A DNA stretch of 64,000 nucleotides from PALSA-350 sp963794165. Lineage in GTDB: Bacteria; Acidobacteriota; Terriglobia; Terriglobales; Acidobacteriaceae. The stretch spans positions 930,001 through 994,000 of the forward strand of contig CAWCCT010000012.1 of NCBI GenBank assembly GCA_963794165.1, given 5' to 3'. This document shows, piece by piece, positions 9,210-18,608 of the stretch (positions within the stretch are counted from its first letter, which is position 1; every line of letters starts with the position of its first letter). Below the pieces are notes generated by a model. It was not told the origin of the DNA. It did no database searches and was given only the letters and a program-made list of their open reading frames with translations. The position numbers were made by a program, and so were the translations under genes.

Positions 9210-10754
9210 TCAAACTCCTTGATGCCAGTCGAGACAATCTTGTAGCCCGGCGATACCTCGCCGTAATAGATTGCCGGCTGGGTGGTGTTCAGTCCTCCGT
9301 ATTGAGATGACCGGGGGAATATCCTTAATTAGATACTGAGGAAAACCTCCGCCGATGGTCTTCGACACGGAATTCATGACCAACCCGTACCCGTGAGTAA
9401 ACTGCAGATTCTCGTTGACCCATGTTTGCGCTTGTGTCGGAAGCTCCGAGGCTAGCTCCCGGGATGAAAGCATCACCTGGTGATAGCCGTCTGCCAGATG
9501 GTAACGATCGGTATCGACGTTATAGAACTGGTAGTAAAGGCGAATCGCCTGCGTCTGCTGATACGTTTGCAACAATGGACGCGAATCCCAGAGACGAATG
9601 TTCTGGACTGTGTCCTGATTCCTCGCGATCACGTCCGGAGTCAGGTCCGTAAGAGCTGGATAAGCGGTCTCCTGAATCACGTTGAGCTTATAAGCATTTC
9701 GCGTGAATGCTATGTAGTCCTTCAGATAGGGTGTCTCACGGCTTAGCTCGCTCGGTCGAACGACGAATGCCTGAACCAGTTGCGGTAGCGCCAGAACACC
9801 CAGAACATACAGCAATCCGTAGATGCCGATTCCTGCGGCCAGCAACTTAGCTCGTGGACGGAAAGCCGTAAGCGCGATGAGTCCACAGGCCAGAGCAGAG
9901 ACGCCGACCATTCCCCACAGGACGATGTTGGTTACGTGCGCCGCGGTATAGCCCGCTCCATAAACGACGCCAAGCGTCGAATAAACCAGCTCATAGTGAT
10001 CCAGATAAAAGCCCCATCCGAACGTCGCAGACAGAATGAAAAGTAGCACCGCCAGATGCCGCGCAGTATTGGGGCGAATTTTGAAGTTATTGTTGTTGCC
10101 GGACTGCTGCAGCTCGAGGAGAACAAAACCACTCACTATGGCGAGAGCAGCCACGGTCAGAAAGATGAGGCTCCCCTGCAGGAGCTCATAAAAGGGCAGT
10201 CGGAAGAAGTAGAAACCAAGATCGACCTTGAAGAGCGGGTCGGCGACGCCGAACGATCCACCGTAACGAAACCGGAGGTACGTATCCCATTGCGCGGAGA
10301 TACTGATGGCAAAGACGACGGATACGATAATTGCCGCTACATCCATCACGAACAGAACCAGCCTGGAGCTGAGATCTATATTGATTCTTCTGGCGGCATC
10401 CTCGGAGGCTTCGACAATTTTACTGGAGGGACTCTCTCTCAGGAGATCCCCAATCGCCCTCGCTGCGATGCGGAGGTTAATCCACAGAAAGAGAAACGCA
10501 GAAACTGCGGCCACGCCAAACATTACCCACTTGATAGAGAGTAGAGTCCAGAAAATCCCGGAGTAGTTCAGCTCCCGCATCCAAAGCCATTTCTGGACCA
10601 GGCCCAGGATCACCGTCACAAGAATCACAGCCGCGAAGGCTGCAAATACAATCCACCGTAGCCGATGGCCTATCGATGGTGGGAGAACCGCGCGCGTAGA
10701 GCTGCGAGGTTGCTTAGACTGCGGGGTGATGGGTTCGACTGCAGTTGCGCACAT
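9210..10754 (-). CDS. UPF0182 family membrane protein, N-terminal part before frameshift
   Basis: About seven hydrophobic spans (residues 30 to 340) precede a soluble segment. The conserved UPF0182 region ...FVVRPSELSRETPYL (near 330), the DLTPDVIARNQ segment and the NSVSKTIGGGFPQYLIKDIPPV stretch are visible. After DIPPVIS the frame is wrong: the expected continuation (YGGLNTTQPAIYYGE) lies in another frame from about 9297 down, so one base appears lost there. The residues after the shift (to 9210) are not genuine. The start is supported by GAGGAATTCACC ahead of the ATG. It precedes the glucoamylase gene on the same strand. Confidence 0.78.
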   Translation of the reverse strand: MCATAVEPITPQSKQPRSSTRAVLPPSIGHRLRWIVFAAFAAVILVTVILGLVQKWLWMRELNYSGIFWTLLSIKWVMFGVAAVSAFLFLWINLRIAARAIGDLLRESPSSKIVEASEDAARRINIDLSSRLVLFVMDVAAIIVSVVFAISISAQWDTYLRFRYGGSFGVADPLFKVDLGFYFFRLPFYELLQGSLIFLTVAALAIVSGFVLLELQQSGNNNNFKIRPNTARHLAVLLFILSATFGWGFYLDHYELVYSTLGVVYGAGYTAAHVTNIVLWGMVGVSALACGLIALTAFRPRAKLLAAGIGIYGLLYVLGVLALPQLVQAFVVRPSELSRETPYLKDYIAFTRNAYKLNVIQETAYPALTDLTPDVIARNQDTVQNIRLWDSRPLLQTYQQTQAIRLYYQFYNVDTDRYHLADGYHQVMLSSRELASELPTQAQTWVNENLQFTHGYGLVMNSVSKTIGGGFPQYLIKDIPPVISIRRTEHHPAGNLLRRGIAGLQDCLDWHQGV

Positions 10755-11394
10755 GGTGAATTCCTCTATTCGTTCGCGTCACGTCCGGATACTTAGTAGC
10801 GCGCTCGGAATGCTCAGAGGTAACTTGTTTGGATAACAAATAAGCCTCTATGTTCTCGTGGAGAACACCCAGTTCCGGCGCGGGAAAGCAACTGCTCACG
10901 ATCCGGCCGCTCGCGCAGGTAATAGGAGTGCCGTTGACATTCTGAATTGAGGCATTGCGCGATCAAGAATGTCTCCGACAGCTTACGAGCTATGAGCCTG
11001 GGTTTCACCTTAATACGGCCGCCATCGCGCGTCGAAAACGACCCAAATCAGCCTCAGCCTTCACTATTAAACGAAATGTGTAACAAATCTGGTCAATTGT
11101 GAACAGCGCACAACTATATCCGCGCTTAGGATGAGTTAAGTGGCATCGGTCACTAAAAGGATCAGCGGGTCTGCCGGTTGTGCGGAGCAATCGCTTACCT
11201 TGTCGCGCGGGAACTCTGTCTAAGATGAGGGTGTAGTTCCGCGAAGCAGGGACACATAAGCTCCGGCACTCGAAACAGAGGCAGCTTGATAAATGCAGAT
11301 CAGGCCGGCTCTACGTCATCTCGCTCCCGTCGGAGGAATGAACTGGAGGCGAGCGAGCTCAAACAAGGACGTTCACAGCGAAAGAGGAAAATAT
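10755..11394. other. Intergenic region between divergent genes
   Basis: This 640-base gap separates the UPF0182 gene (minus) from the SYLF gene (plus). I see no convincing coding frame. It holds a TTGTG-N7-CACAA dyad at 11097-11113, whose spacing is one base too long for a classical CRP site. Promoters for both flanking genes must lie here. Confidence 0.5.
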
Positions 11395-12084
11395 ATGTTT
11401 AAGCATCTTCTGATCTTCTCAACAATTCTGCTGGTCGCGGCTCCACTCGCGCTGGCGTCTGACCGCGAGGACGATGTTGCCCGTACGCAAAAGGCTGCCC
11501 AGGTCTTCAAGGAAATAATGGATACACCAGATCAGGGGATACCACACGACCTTCTGGGATCAGCAAAGTGTATTGCCATCATCCCAGGAGATAAGAAGTT
11601 CGCCTTCATTTTTGGAGGTAATTACGGTCGCGGAGTGGCAACCTGTCGCACGGCCCACGGATGGAGTGCTCCGATGTTCGTAGCTATTGACGGGGGAAGC
11701 GTCGGATACCAGATTGGGGGCTCTTCCACGGATCTCGTCATGCTTTTTATGAATGATCGCGCTTTGCATAGCCTATTGAGTGACAAGTTCAAACTTGGAG
11801 CGGATGCTTCTGTGGCGGCGGGCCCCGTGGGCCGGAACGCCGCAGCGGGCACGGACCTGAAGCTGAACGCCGAGATCCTTTCCTATTCCCGAAGCAAAGG
11901 CGTCTTTGCCGGGGTCAGTCTGGATGGAGCCGTGGTTCAGGCAGACAAGAGTGGGGATCAGGCCTTATATGGAGCCAAAGTCGATAGACATGAGATCTTG
12001 GACGGCCAAGTCCAGGTTCCGGCTTCTGCCAGGGATCTTATACACGAGCTTCACGCGTATACAGGTAAAGCCATGGGCATGTAG
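11395..12084 (+). CDS. Secreted SYLF (Ysc84) lipid-binding domain protein
   Basis: This 229-residue protein starts with a signal peptide (about residues 1-19, ending ALASD). The start at 11395 is set by AGAGGAAAATAT before the ATG and by the signal peptide; a longer frame upstream does not look like protein. The rest is a SYLF/Ysc84 domain with the usual order: AKCIAIIPGDKKFAFIFGG, GRGVATCR, GWSAPMFVAIDGGSVGYQIGG, TDLVMLFMN, GADASVAAGPVGRNAAAGTD, SYSRSKGVFAGVSLDGAVV. Family members bind phosphoinositides in eukaryotes. Bacterial ones are periplasmic with unknown ligands. A small membrane-protein gene follows. Confidence 0.88.
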   Translation: MFKHLLIFSTILLVAAPLALASDREDDVARTQKAAQVFKEIMDTPDQGIPHDLLGSAKCIAIIPGDKKFAFIFGGNYGRGVATCRTAHGWSAPMFVAIDGGSVGYQIGGSSTDLVMLFMNDRALHSLLSDKFKLGADASVAAGPVGRNAAAGTDLKLNAEILSYSRSKGVFAGVSLDGAVVQADKSGDQALYGAKVDRHEILDGQVQVPASARDLIHELHAYTGKAMGM

Positions 12085-12110
12085 GTGAATGAACGGCCCT
12101 GTGGAATTGA

Positions 12111-12134
12111 GGGCACGGCAACCCTGGCGTGCCC
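12111..12134 (+). terminator. Stem-loop after SYLF gene
   Basis: GGGCACG and CGTGCCC form a 7-bp stem with a 10-base loop, followed by GGTCCTTTTC. It lies 27 bp past the SYLF stop and just ahead of the next gene, fitting a weak terminator or attenuator. Confidence 0.45.
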
Positions 12135-12171
12135 GGTCCTTTTCACCAAGCGGGGAGGAAAAGCAGTTCAG

Positions 12172-12351
12172 ATGAGACCTAATTCCAACATGACGGGCGC
12201 TGCGGGACGAAATTCACCCTGGCTAGGAATTGTAAAGTTTCTCTTTCTAGTCCTGTTGATAGTGATCGTTTTTCTGCTTGCCCAAGACATGGTGCGCCAC
12301 CGCTTCTTTCGAGGTGGCTGGGTCAACCAGCGCGACGTGCTGAAACCATAG
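12172..12351 (+). CDS. Small single-span membrane protein
   Basis: A 59-residue product is predicted from the ATG at 12172, which has GGGGAGGAA about 11 bases ahead. Residues about 16-36 form one strongly hydrophobic span (FLFLVLLIVIVFLLAQ). A basic, aromatic tail (RHRFFRGGWVNQ) follows. I do not recognise a family. Size and position after the SYLF gene suggest an envelope-associated partner, but this is only inference. Confidence 0.55.
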   Translation: MRPNSNMTGAAGRNSPWLGIVKFLFLVLLIVIVFLLAQDMVRHRFFRGGWVNQRDVLKP

Positions 12352-12352
12352 C

Positions 12353-12454
12353 AGGCACCAGGACAAAGCGGGCTTCAAGATCGACACCGCCGTCGAGGTG
12401 GGAGATATGAAGGAAGGCATCATCGATGCTGGCATAAAGTGGAGCGCGGCCTGA
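12353..12454 (+). pseudogene. Short coding remnant of unknown origin
   Basis: An open frame without a start encodes a protein-like end (KIDTAVEVGDMKEGIIDAGIK, then stop at 12452). It reads like the C-terminus of a soluble protein but I cannot name it. It lies directly ahead of operator site 2. Confidence 0.3.
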
Positions 12455-12479
12455 TCAGCCTTAACCGTTCTTTCAGCCT

Positions 12480-12495
12480 TGAGCTAAACTGCTCA
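12480..12495 (+). promoter_or_regulatory. Crp/Fnr-type operator, site 2
   Basis: TGAGCTAAACTGCTCA is a near-perfect palindrome, one base off TGAGCA-N4-TGCTCA. It lies 165 bp before the HAD-phosphoketolase-aldolase-isomerase operon, so that operon is the likely target. Confidence 0.6.
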
Positions 12496-12660
12496 TCCTT
12501 TGGATCGGCTTTGCTGAATACTGTTAGCAGTGCGAACCGCAACCAGGTGGCCGCCAGGGGTCCTTCATGGCGTTGCCGGGTTGCACCCTAACCTCGCGTA
12601 TCGAAATTTTCCGAAAGACCAACCGAGTCAGAGATAGATTCTGGGCCCGCCGGAGGTTCA

Positions 12661-13362
12661 ATGAAACGAGCGTTGCCGGTTACTACGCTGTTTTTGGATG
12701 TCGGCGGGGTCCTGCTCACCAATGGGTGGGACCATCTGGCCCGCAAACGAGCGGCCAGGAACTTCAATCTGAATTGGGCAGAGATGGATGAGCGGCATCG
12801 CCTGGTCTTCGAGACCCACGAAGAAGGAAAGCTCACCTTTCAGGAATACCTTGGCTGGGTGGTCTTTTATGAAAAGCGAACATTCACGCGGGACCAGTTT
12901 CGGGACTTCATGTTCGCTCAATCGAAGCCTTTCCCCAGGATGATCGAACTCATCACTCAACTCAAGCACCGGCATAATCTGAAGATCGTCGTGGTCAGCA
13001 ATGAATCGCGCGCGGTCAATGCGCACCGTATTCGCACGTTCAAGCTGGACCAGTTGGCGGATACCTTCATTTCCTCCTGCTTTGTTCGCATGCGCAAGCC
13101 AGATGTCGACATCTTTCGTCTCGCGCTTGACCTTGCCCAGACGCCGGCTGAGCAAGTCGCCTTTATCGACAACACAGCAATGTTCGTCAAGATCGCAGAA
13201 GGTTTGGGGATGCGAGGCATCGTTCACAAGGATCACAAATCCACTAGCGCCAAGCTGGCCTCTTTCGGATTACAGACGGACGGCGGGGGCCTCCAGGAAA
13301 CCGAACAAACAACTCAATCCGGCGATGACCGAATGACCGCCGAAGTAGTTACACAGCTCTGA
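12661..13362 (+). CDS. HAD-IA family hydrolase
   Basis: The 233-residue protein has motif I as LFLDVGGVLLTNGWD (residues 10-24), motif II as VVVSNES (about 116-122), a lysine in MRKPDVDIF (motif III, near 146) and motif IV as VAFIDNT (about 164-170). This matches sugar-phosphate phosphatases of the YihX type. GGAGG lies 4 bases before the ATG. It is the first gene of the phosphoketolase operon, with a 31-bp gap to the next gene, so it probably trims a phosphorylated sugar or acyl intermediate; the substrate is unknown. The last 30 residues are polar and unlike the family core. Confidence 0.85.
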   Translation: MKRALPVTTLFLDVGGVLLTNGWDHLARKRAARNFNLNWAEMDERHRLVFETHEEGKLTFQEYLGWVVFYEKRTFTRDQFRDFMFAQSKPFPRMIELITQLKHRHNLKIVVVSNESRAVNAHRIRTFKLDQLADTFISSCFVRMRKPDVDIFRLALDLAQTPAEQVAFIDNTAMFVKIAEGLGMRGIVHKDHKSTSAKLASFGLQTDGGGLQETEQTTQSGDDRMTAEVVTQL

Positions 13363-13393
13363 AACCTCAGCCGCACCCAGGAGAAACCACCCC

Positions 13394-15823
13394 ATGCTTA
13401 TTCAGGATCTGCTTCACGAGACGCCCGAAGACTTGAGTCGAGAAGAGTCCCTCAAAAGCACCAACACACTCACGCCGGAGCAGCTTCGCAAGATGAATGC
13501 CTACTGGCGCGCCGCCAATTATGTTTCGGTCGGCCAGATCTACCTTTATGAAAATCCACTGCTGAAAGAACCGCTGACTCTAGCGCACGTCAAGCCGCTG
13601 GTGGTTTCCCACTGGGGCACGACGCCGGGCCAGAACTTCATCTATGTGCATCTGAACCGGGCCATCAAGAAGTATGACCTGGATATGTTCTACATCGCCG
13701 GCCCCGGCCACGGAGGCCCCGCGATTGTGGGCAACGTCTACCTCGAAGGCACCTGGAGCGAAGTCTATCCCAACGTAAGCCAGGATGAAGCCGGCCTCAA
13801 GCTGCTGTTCAAGCAGTTCTCCTTCCCCGGGGGTATCTCCAGCCATGTCGCGCCGACGACGCCCGGTTCGATTCACGAGGGCGGGGAACTGGGATACTCT
13901 CTCAGCCACGCCTTTGGAGCGGCCTTCGACAATCCCGGCCTGATTGTCGCCTGCGTCATCGGCGACGGTGAGGCGGAGACCGGATCGCTCGCCACCGCGT
14001 GGCAGTCGAATAAGTTTCTCGACCCCGTCACCGACGGAGCGGTGCTGCCGATCCTGCACTTGAACGGCTACAAGATCAGCAATCCAACCGTACTTTCCCG
14101 CATCGAGCACGACGAATTGGACCAGTTCCTTCGCGGCTGCGGCTGGACGCCTTACTTCGTGGAAGGCGATGAGCCGGAGAAGATGCATCAACTCATGGCC
14201 GCCACCATCGACAAGGCCGTCGAAGATATCCAGCAATTCCAAAAAAATGCACGGAGCAACAACGACGTCACCCGGCCCCGCTGGCCGATGATCGTGCTCA
14301 AGTCGCCCAAGGGTTGGACCGGGCCAAAGTTTGTCGACGGACTGCAGATCGAGGGAACCTTTCGCGCCCACCAGGTGCCGCTTCTGGTGGATGGCGCCCA
14401 TCCCGACCACGTCAAGCTGCTCGAGAACTGGATGAAAAGCTACAAGGCCGAGGAATTGTTTGACGAGAATGGCCGGCTCATCGAGGAACTCGCCGAGTTG
14501 GCGCCGAAGGGTGACCGTCGCATGGGCGCCAATCCGCATGCCAACGGCGGACTCCTGCTGCATGACCTGCGCATGCCCGACTTCCACGACCACGCGGTCA
14601 ACGTGGTTTCGCCCGGAGCGATTCAGGTCGAAGACACGCTGGTGCTGGGTTCCTTCCTGCGTGACGTGGCCAAGCTGAATCAGGACAAGCGCAATTTTCG
14701 TATCTTCGGACCGGATGAGACCGTCTCAAATCTCTTGCAGGCCGTCTTCGAAGTGACGAATCGCCAGTGGGATGCGCGAGAATTCGGCAATGACGAGTTC
14801 CTTGCGCCGCAAGGCCGCGTTCTCGATTCGATGCTCAGCGAGAACCAGTGCGAAGGCTGGCTGGAAGGCTACCTGCTGACGGGACGGCACGGGCTCTTCA
14901 ACAGCTATGAGGCCTTCATTCGCATCATCGACTCGATGTTCAGCCAGCACGCCAAGTGGCTCAAGGTATGCAATGAACTCCCGTGGCGGCGTGATATTTC
15001 TTCGCTGAATTATCTGCTCGCCTCGCATGTCTGGCAGCAGGACCACAACGGTTTCACGCACCAGGATCCCGGCTTCCTTGATCACGTGATCAACAAGAAG
15101 GCCGACATCGTGCGCTGTTACCTGCCGGCCGACGCCAACTGCCTTTTATCTGTTTTCGATCACTGCCTGCGAAGCCGAAATTACGTCAACGTGGTGGTTG
15201 CGGGAAAGCACGCTCTGCCGCAATGGCTAACCATGGATGAGGCGGTCGTCCACTGCACCGAGGGGGTCGGCATCTGGCAATGGGCCAGCAACGACCAGGG
15301 GAGCGAGCCGGATGTAGTCATGGCCTGCTGCGGCGACACACCCACGCTGGAGATCCTCGCTGCCGTCTCCATCCTTCGCCAGCATCTGCCCGAGCTGAAA
15401 ATTCGGGTCATCAACGTCGTCGATCTAATGAAGCTGCAGCCCTCCACAGAGCATCCCCACGGCCTCACTGAATTGGAGTACGACTCGCTCTTCACCCAGG
15501 ACAAGCACATCGTCTTTGGTTTTCACGGCTATCCGTGGCTCATCCACCGGCTGACCTATAGGCGGACGAACCACAAGCTGCATGTCCGCGGCTACAAGGA
15601 AGAGGGCACGATCACGACGCCCTTCGACATGCGCGTGCAGAACGACCTGGACCGTTTCCACCTGGTGCAGGACGTGGTGGATCGCGTTCCAAATCTGGGC
15701 TCTAAAGGCGCCTATCTGAAGCAGAACATGCAGGACAAACTCATCGAGCACAAGCACTACATCAACGCTCACGGCCAGGACATGCCGGAGATTCGGAACT
15801 GGAAATGGAGCGACACCAAGTGA
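13394..15823 (+). CDS. xfp: Phosphoketolase (xylulose-5-P/fructose-6-P)
   Basis: This 809-residue thiamine-diphosphate enzyme splits xylulose-5-phosphate or fructose-6-phosphate with phosphate to give acetyl phosphate plus glyceraldehyde-3-phosphate or erythrose-4-phosphate. Key stretches are GPGHGGPAIVGNVYLEGTWS (near residue 102), SHVAPTTPGSIHEGGELGYS (near 152), and the cofactor motif GDGEAETGSLATAWQSNKF (near 193). The length is normal. AGGAG precedes the ATG. The aldolase start overlaps its stop (GTGA), so the two are coupled. With aldolase and isomerase it forms a route from hexose to acetyl phosphate that can yield ATP without complete glycolysis. Confidence 0.96.
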   Translation: MLIQDLLHETPEDLSREESLKSTNTLTPEQLRKMNAYWRAANYVSVGQIYLYENPLLKEPLTLAHVKPLVVSHWGTTPGQNFIYVHLNRAIKKYDLDMFYIAGPGHGGPAIVGNVYLEGTWSEVYPNVSQDEAGLKLLFKQFSFPGGISSHVAPTTPGSIHEGGELGYSLSHAFGAAFDNPGLIVACVIGDGEAETGSLATAWQSNKFLDPVTDGAVLPILHLNGYKISNPTVLSRIEHDELDQFLRGCGWTPYFVEGDEPEKMHQLMAATIDKAVEDIQQFQKNARSNNDVTRPRWPMIVLKSPKGWTGPKFVDGLQIEGTFRAHQVPLLVDGAHPDHVKLLENWMKSYKAEELFDENGRLIEELAELAPKGDRRMGANPHANGGLLLHDLRMPDFHDHAVNVVSPGAIQVEDTLVLGSFLRDVAKLNQDKRNFRIFGPDETVSNLLQAVFEVTNRQWDAREFGNDEFLAPQGRVLDSMLSENQCEGWLEGYLLTGRHGLFNSYEAFIRIIDSMFSQHAKWLKVCNELPWRRDISSLNYLLASHVWQQDHNGFTHQDPGFLDHVINKKADIVRCYLPADANCLLSVFDHCLRSRNYVNVVVAGKHALPQWLTMDEAVVHCTEGVGIWQWASNDQGSEPDVVMACCGDTPTLEILAAVSILRQHLPELKIRVINVVDLMKLQPSTEHPHGLTELEYDSLFTQDKHIVFGFHGYPWLIHRLTYRRTNHKLHVRGYKEEGTITTPFDMRVQNDLDRFHLVQDVVDRVPNLGSKGAYLKQNMQDKLIEHKHYINAHGQDMPEIRNWKWSDTK

Positions 15824-16898
15824 ATATCCAAGCTCTCGCAACCACCGCAAACGAGATGGTCGCCAACGGAAAAGGACTGCTGGCGATCGACGAAAGTACT
15901 GGGACTTGCAACAAACGCTTCGCCCAATGGGGGATTCCCCAGAACGCCGAGACCCGTCGCCAATATCGGGAGTTGATCGTCAACACGCCGGGTCTATGCC
16001 GAGTCGATCAGTGGCGCCATTCTCTACGATGAAACCATTCGGCAGCGTAAGGACGATGGCACTCCGTTCGCCAAAGCCCTCGCAGATCTCGGCATCATTC
16101 CCGGCATCAAGGTCGATGCCGGGGCAAAGCGGATGCCGGGTTTTCCTGGAGAGAAGATCACGGAGGGCCTCGACGGGCTGCGCGCACGTCTCGTCGAGTA
16201 TGCGCAGATGGGCGCGCGCTTCGCCAAATGGCGGGCCGTGCTTGCCATCGGCGATGGTGTTCCCACGCTAGGATGCATCGAGGCGAATGCGCACGCGCTG
16301 GCCCGCTATGCGGCCCTCTGCCAGGAAGCCGGGCTGGTCCCGGTCGTCGAGCCGGAGGTGCTCATGGAAGGCGCGCACACACTGAACACGTGTGGCGAAG
16401 TGACCGAGCAGGTGCTACGTATTGTCTTCCGCGAACTCTACTCACAACGGGTAAGGTTGGAAGGATTGATCCTGAAACCCAACATGGTCCTGCCTGGATC
16501 GACTTGTGCCACGCAGGAGGATGTCGATGAGATAGCCGACGCGACCGTCGAGTGTCTGCTGCGTGCAGTGCCCGCCGCGGTCCCGGGGGTTGCGTTCCTA
16601 TCTGGCGGACAGTCCGGGGAACTTGCCTCTGCCCGTCTCAATGCCATGAATGTCCGATTCAAGACGCGACTACCCTGGGCGCTGGCGTTTTCCTACGGTC
16701 GCGCCATCCAGGAGCCGGCCTTGCAGATATGGCATGGCGATCAGCAGCAACGTGGTGGCGGCCCAGGAGGCCCTCTACCATCGAGCGAGGTGCGATCGTG
16801 CGGCACGGCTGGGCCAATACGATGCCACGCTGGAGAACGACCATCGCCCTGGCGCCTTGCCCGAACTTGCGTCCTTAGTCCACGCGGTGGCCTCATGA
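15820..16898 (+). pseudogene. Class I fructose-bisphosphate aldolase with two frameshifts
   Basis: Three successive frames together encode a complete class I aldolase. The first (GTG 15820, or ATG 15805) gives the N-terminus with GKGLLAIDESTGTCNKRF. One base too many near 15994 shifts into the second, which carries ESISGAILYDET, the Schiff-base lysine in LEGLILKPNMVLPGS, and FLSGGQS. One base lost near 16737 shifts into the third, which reads SNVVAAQEALYHRA...ELASLVHAVAS and stops at 16898. Neither shift lies in a long homopolymer. If real, the aldolase is dead and the operon depends on another copy; if a sequencing artefact, the gene is intact. GGAG sits 8 bases before the GTG. The stop overlaps the tpiA start. 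Confidence 0.8.
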
Positions 16899-17698
16899 TG
16901 ATGGACGGCGTCCAACAAAAAACCATTGTCGGCAACTGGAAGATGCACACCACCTCCTCCGATGCCGGGCAGTTGGCCCGAGGAATCGTCGATGGATTGA
17001 GGAACCAGGAAGGCGTCTCCGTCATTCTCTGTCCGCCTTTTCCTTATCTCGCCTTAGTTGGAGATATCCTCAAGGGCAGCCGCATCGCGCTTGGGGCACA
17101 AAACATGTATCCCGAAAAGGAGGGCGCATTCACCGGTGAGGTTAGCCCAACGATGCTCCTCGATCTCGGCTGCAAGTTCGTCATCCTGGGACACAGCGAG
17201 CGCCGGCACAAACTCGGCGAATCCGATGCGTTCATCAACCAAAAGGTAAAGGTCGCCCTGGCTGCCGGACTCGATGTCATCCTGTGCGTCGGGGAGACCC
17301 TGGAACAGCGGAAAGCGGGCCAGATGGAAGCGCTCCTCGACCGCCAACTCGGCCTGGGATTGGCGAATGTGCAGAGCGATACCTTACGCCGCGTCAGCAT
17401 CGCCTACGAGCCGGTCTGGGCGATCGGCAATGCCCAACACCACGCCACTCCGCAGCAAGCCGAGGATGCGCATGCCGTGCTCCGGGCACGGTTCGGGCAA
17501 ATTTTCGGAAAGGCAGCTGCGGATGCAGTTTCCATCCAGTACGGAGGCAGCGTCGTACCCGATGACGCGGCCGCGCTGCTCAGTCGACCGGGCGTTGACG
17601 GCGCCCTGATCGGCGGTGCCAGCTTGATCGCCAACGAATTTCTAGCAATCGCACGATCTGCGATTGCTGAAACTCGCGAGGCAAGCACCTCAAGATAA
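16895..17698 (+). CDS. tpiA: Triosephosphate isomerase
   Basis: This 267-residue enzyme interconverts dihydroxyacetone phosphate and glyceraldehyde-3-phosphate. Catalytic residues are visible: the lysine in GNWKM (near residue 13), the histidine in ILGHSERR (near 108), and the glutamate in AYEPVWAIG (near 181). The phosphate-binding GGSV and LIGGASL motifs are near the end. The ATG at 16895 overlaps the aldolase stop by 4 bp. An open frame continues upstream through the frameshifted aldolase, so a longer aldolase-isomerase fusion call would be an artefact. It is the last gene of the phosphoketolase operon. Confidence 0.94.
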   Translation: MMMDGVQQKTIVGNWKMHTTSSDAGQLARGIVDGLRNQEGVSVILCPPFPYLALVGDILKGSRIALGAQNMYPEKEGAFTGEVSPTMLLDLGCKFVILGHSERRHKLGESDAFINQKVKVALAAGLDVILCVGETLEQRKAGQMEALLDRQLGLGLANVQSDTLRRVSIAYEPVWAIGNAQHHATPQQAEDAHAVLRARFGQIFGKAAADAVSIQYGGSVVPDDAAALLSRPGVDGALIGGASLIANEFLAIARSAIAETREASTSR

Positions 17699-17843
17699 CC
17701 GCTCCTGCCGTTGTCGTAGGGCCCCTGGCGCTGTATCGGGAGAAAACGCTGAGACGCTCTCACGCGAATCGAAGCTGCCGGACATGGATTGCTCAATGCT
17801 TCTTTGCGGCATTTGCCATGAGCTGGTGATCGGCGAAGCGGGA

Positions 17844-18113
17844 TCAGCGTTGGTTCGCCCTCGCCTCTTTTTCTACTGTTTCGGCCTCGTCCAGCTCGTC
17901 GTCTTCTTCTGCTTCGGAGGCATCATCATCCAGAGAGCCTTTGACGTAGTCGGCAATATCCACACCCTGGATCCGCTTTTCCTCATCCCTTTCAAGGACG
18001 GCCGTTACACTTGTGTCCTTGTTACCTTGCTCCACGCCATTCGATGATTCCGGATCTTGTACCGGCGATGGGCCGTCCCATTCGCTACCGGGGGATTTCG
18101 TTGACTTGCTCAT
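17844..18113 (-). CDS. Small acidic protein of unknown function
   Basis: The 89-residue product is rich in Glu, Asp and Ser, with a very acidic second half (DDDASEAEEDDELDEAE) and no membrane segment. AAGGAG lies 8 bases before the ATG, which supports expression. It is probably largely disordered. I do not recognise a family. It runs opposite to the phosphoketolase operon and faces it end to end. Confidence 0.6.
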   Translation of the reverse strand: MSKSTKSPGSEWDGPSPVQDPESSNGVEQGNKDTSVTAVLERDEEKRIQGVDIADYVKGSLDDDASEAEEDDELDEAETVEKEARANQR

Positions 18114-18241
18114 AGTCAGTCTCCTTGCGCCACGGTGATTGATACAGGGTTCTGTGGATCACGGGTTCCAGGACCGCAGGTCCACCAGAAGGGAACGTGT
18201 GGCCAAGCAGTACGGAGCAAATAAGCTCTAAGGGTGCGAGG

Positions 18242-18553
18242 TTACAAGTGGCGAAGGCGAGTTTCAAGATCGAGCACGAGACAAGACGCTCGCCGAATTT
18301 CGTCCGCAAGTTTGAGGGTTTTATCGCGATCCAGGCACTCGAAATAATTATCCGAGAGCGACTCTACCTCGTTGCCTTGATGCTCACTGTTGCGCTGAAG
18401 ACAATCGGGTGAGTCCCTAAGCTGTGTCCCGTATTGAACGATTAAGCTACCGTGCCGATAGGCCTTTTCCCGAAGATGCGCCAAATGCTTCTTAGCTGCT
18501 TCCAGATCTATGCCTAACCACACATTCTGTTCCTTTATCTCATCGGCGCTCAT
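18242..18553 (-). CDS. Unknown helical protein
   Basis: A 103-residue predicted protein, mostly helical by composition, with heptad-like stretches at both ends (LEAAKKHLAHLREKAYRHG and LKLADEIRRASCLVLDLETRL). No motif or family was recognised. The ribosome site (GAGGTG, 10 bases ahead) is weak. It sits among other small unknown genes on the same strand. Confidence 0.45.
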   Translation of the reverse strand: MSADEIKEQNVWLGIDLEAAKKHLAHLREKAYRHGSLIVQYGTQLRDSPDCLQRNSEHQGNEVESLSDNYFECLDRDKTLKLADEIRRASCLVLDLETRLRHL

Positions 18554-18608
18554 GCCTAAGACACCTCGTTTGCCCGTCCAGGCGCAAACTTCTTCGTCCA
18601 GTTTAGAT

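Noticed and set aside
11097..11113. TTGTG-N7-CACAA dyad as a CRP site
   Set aside because: The spacer is 7, not 6, and the arms do not match the operator set of this window.
16133..17698. Aldolase-triosephosphate isomerase fusion protein
   Set aside because: The joined frame runs through out-of-frame aldolase sequence between about 16737 and 16895; the isomerase has its own start at 16895.
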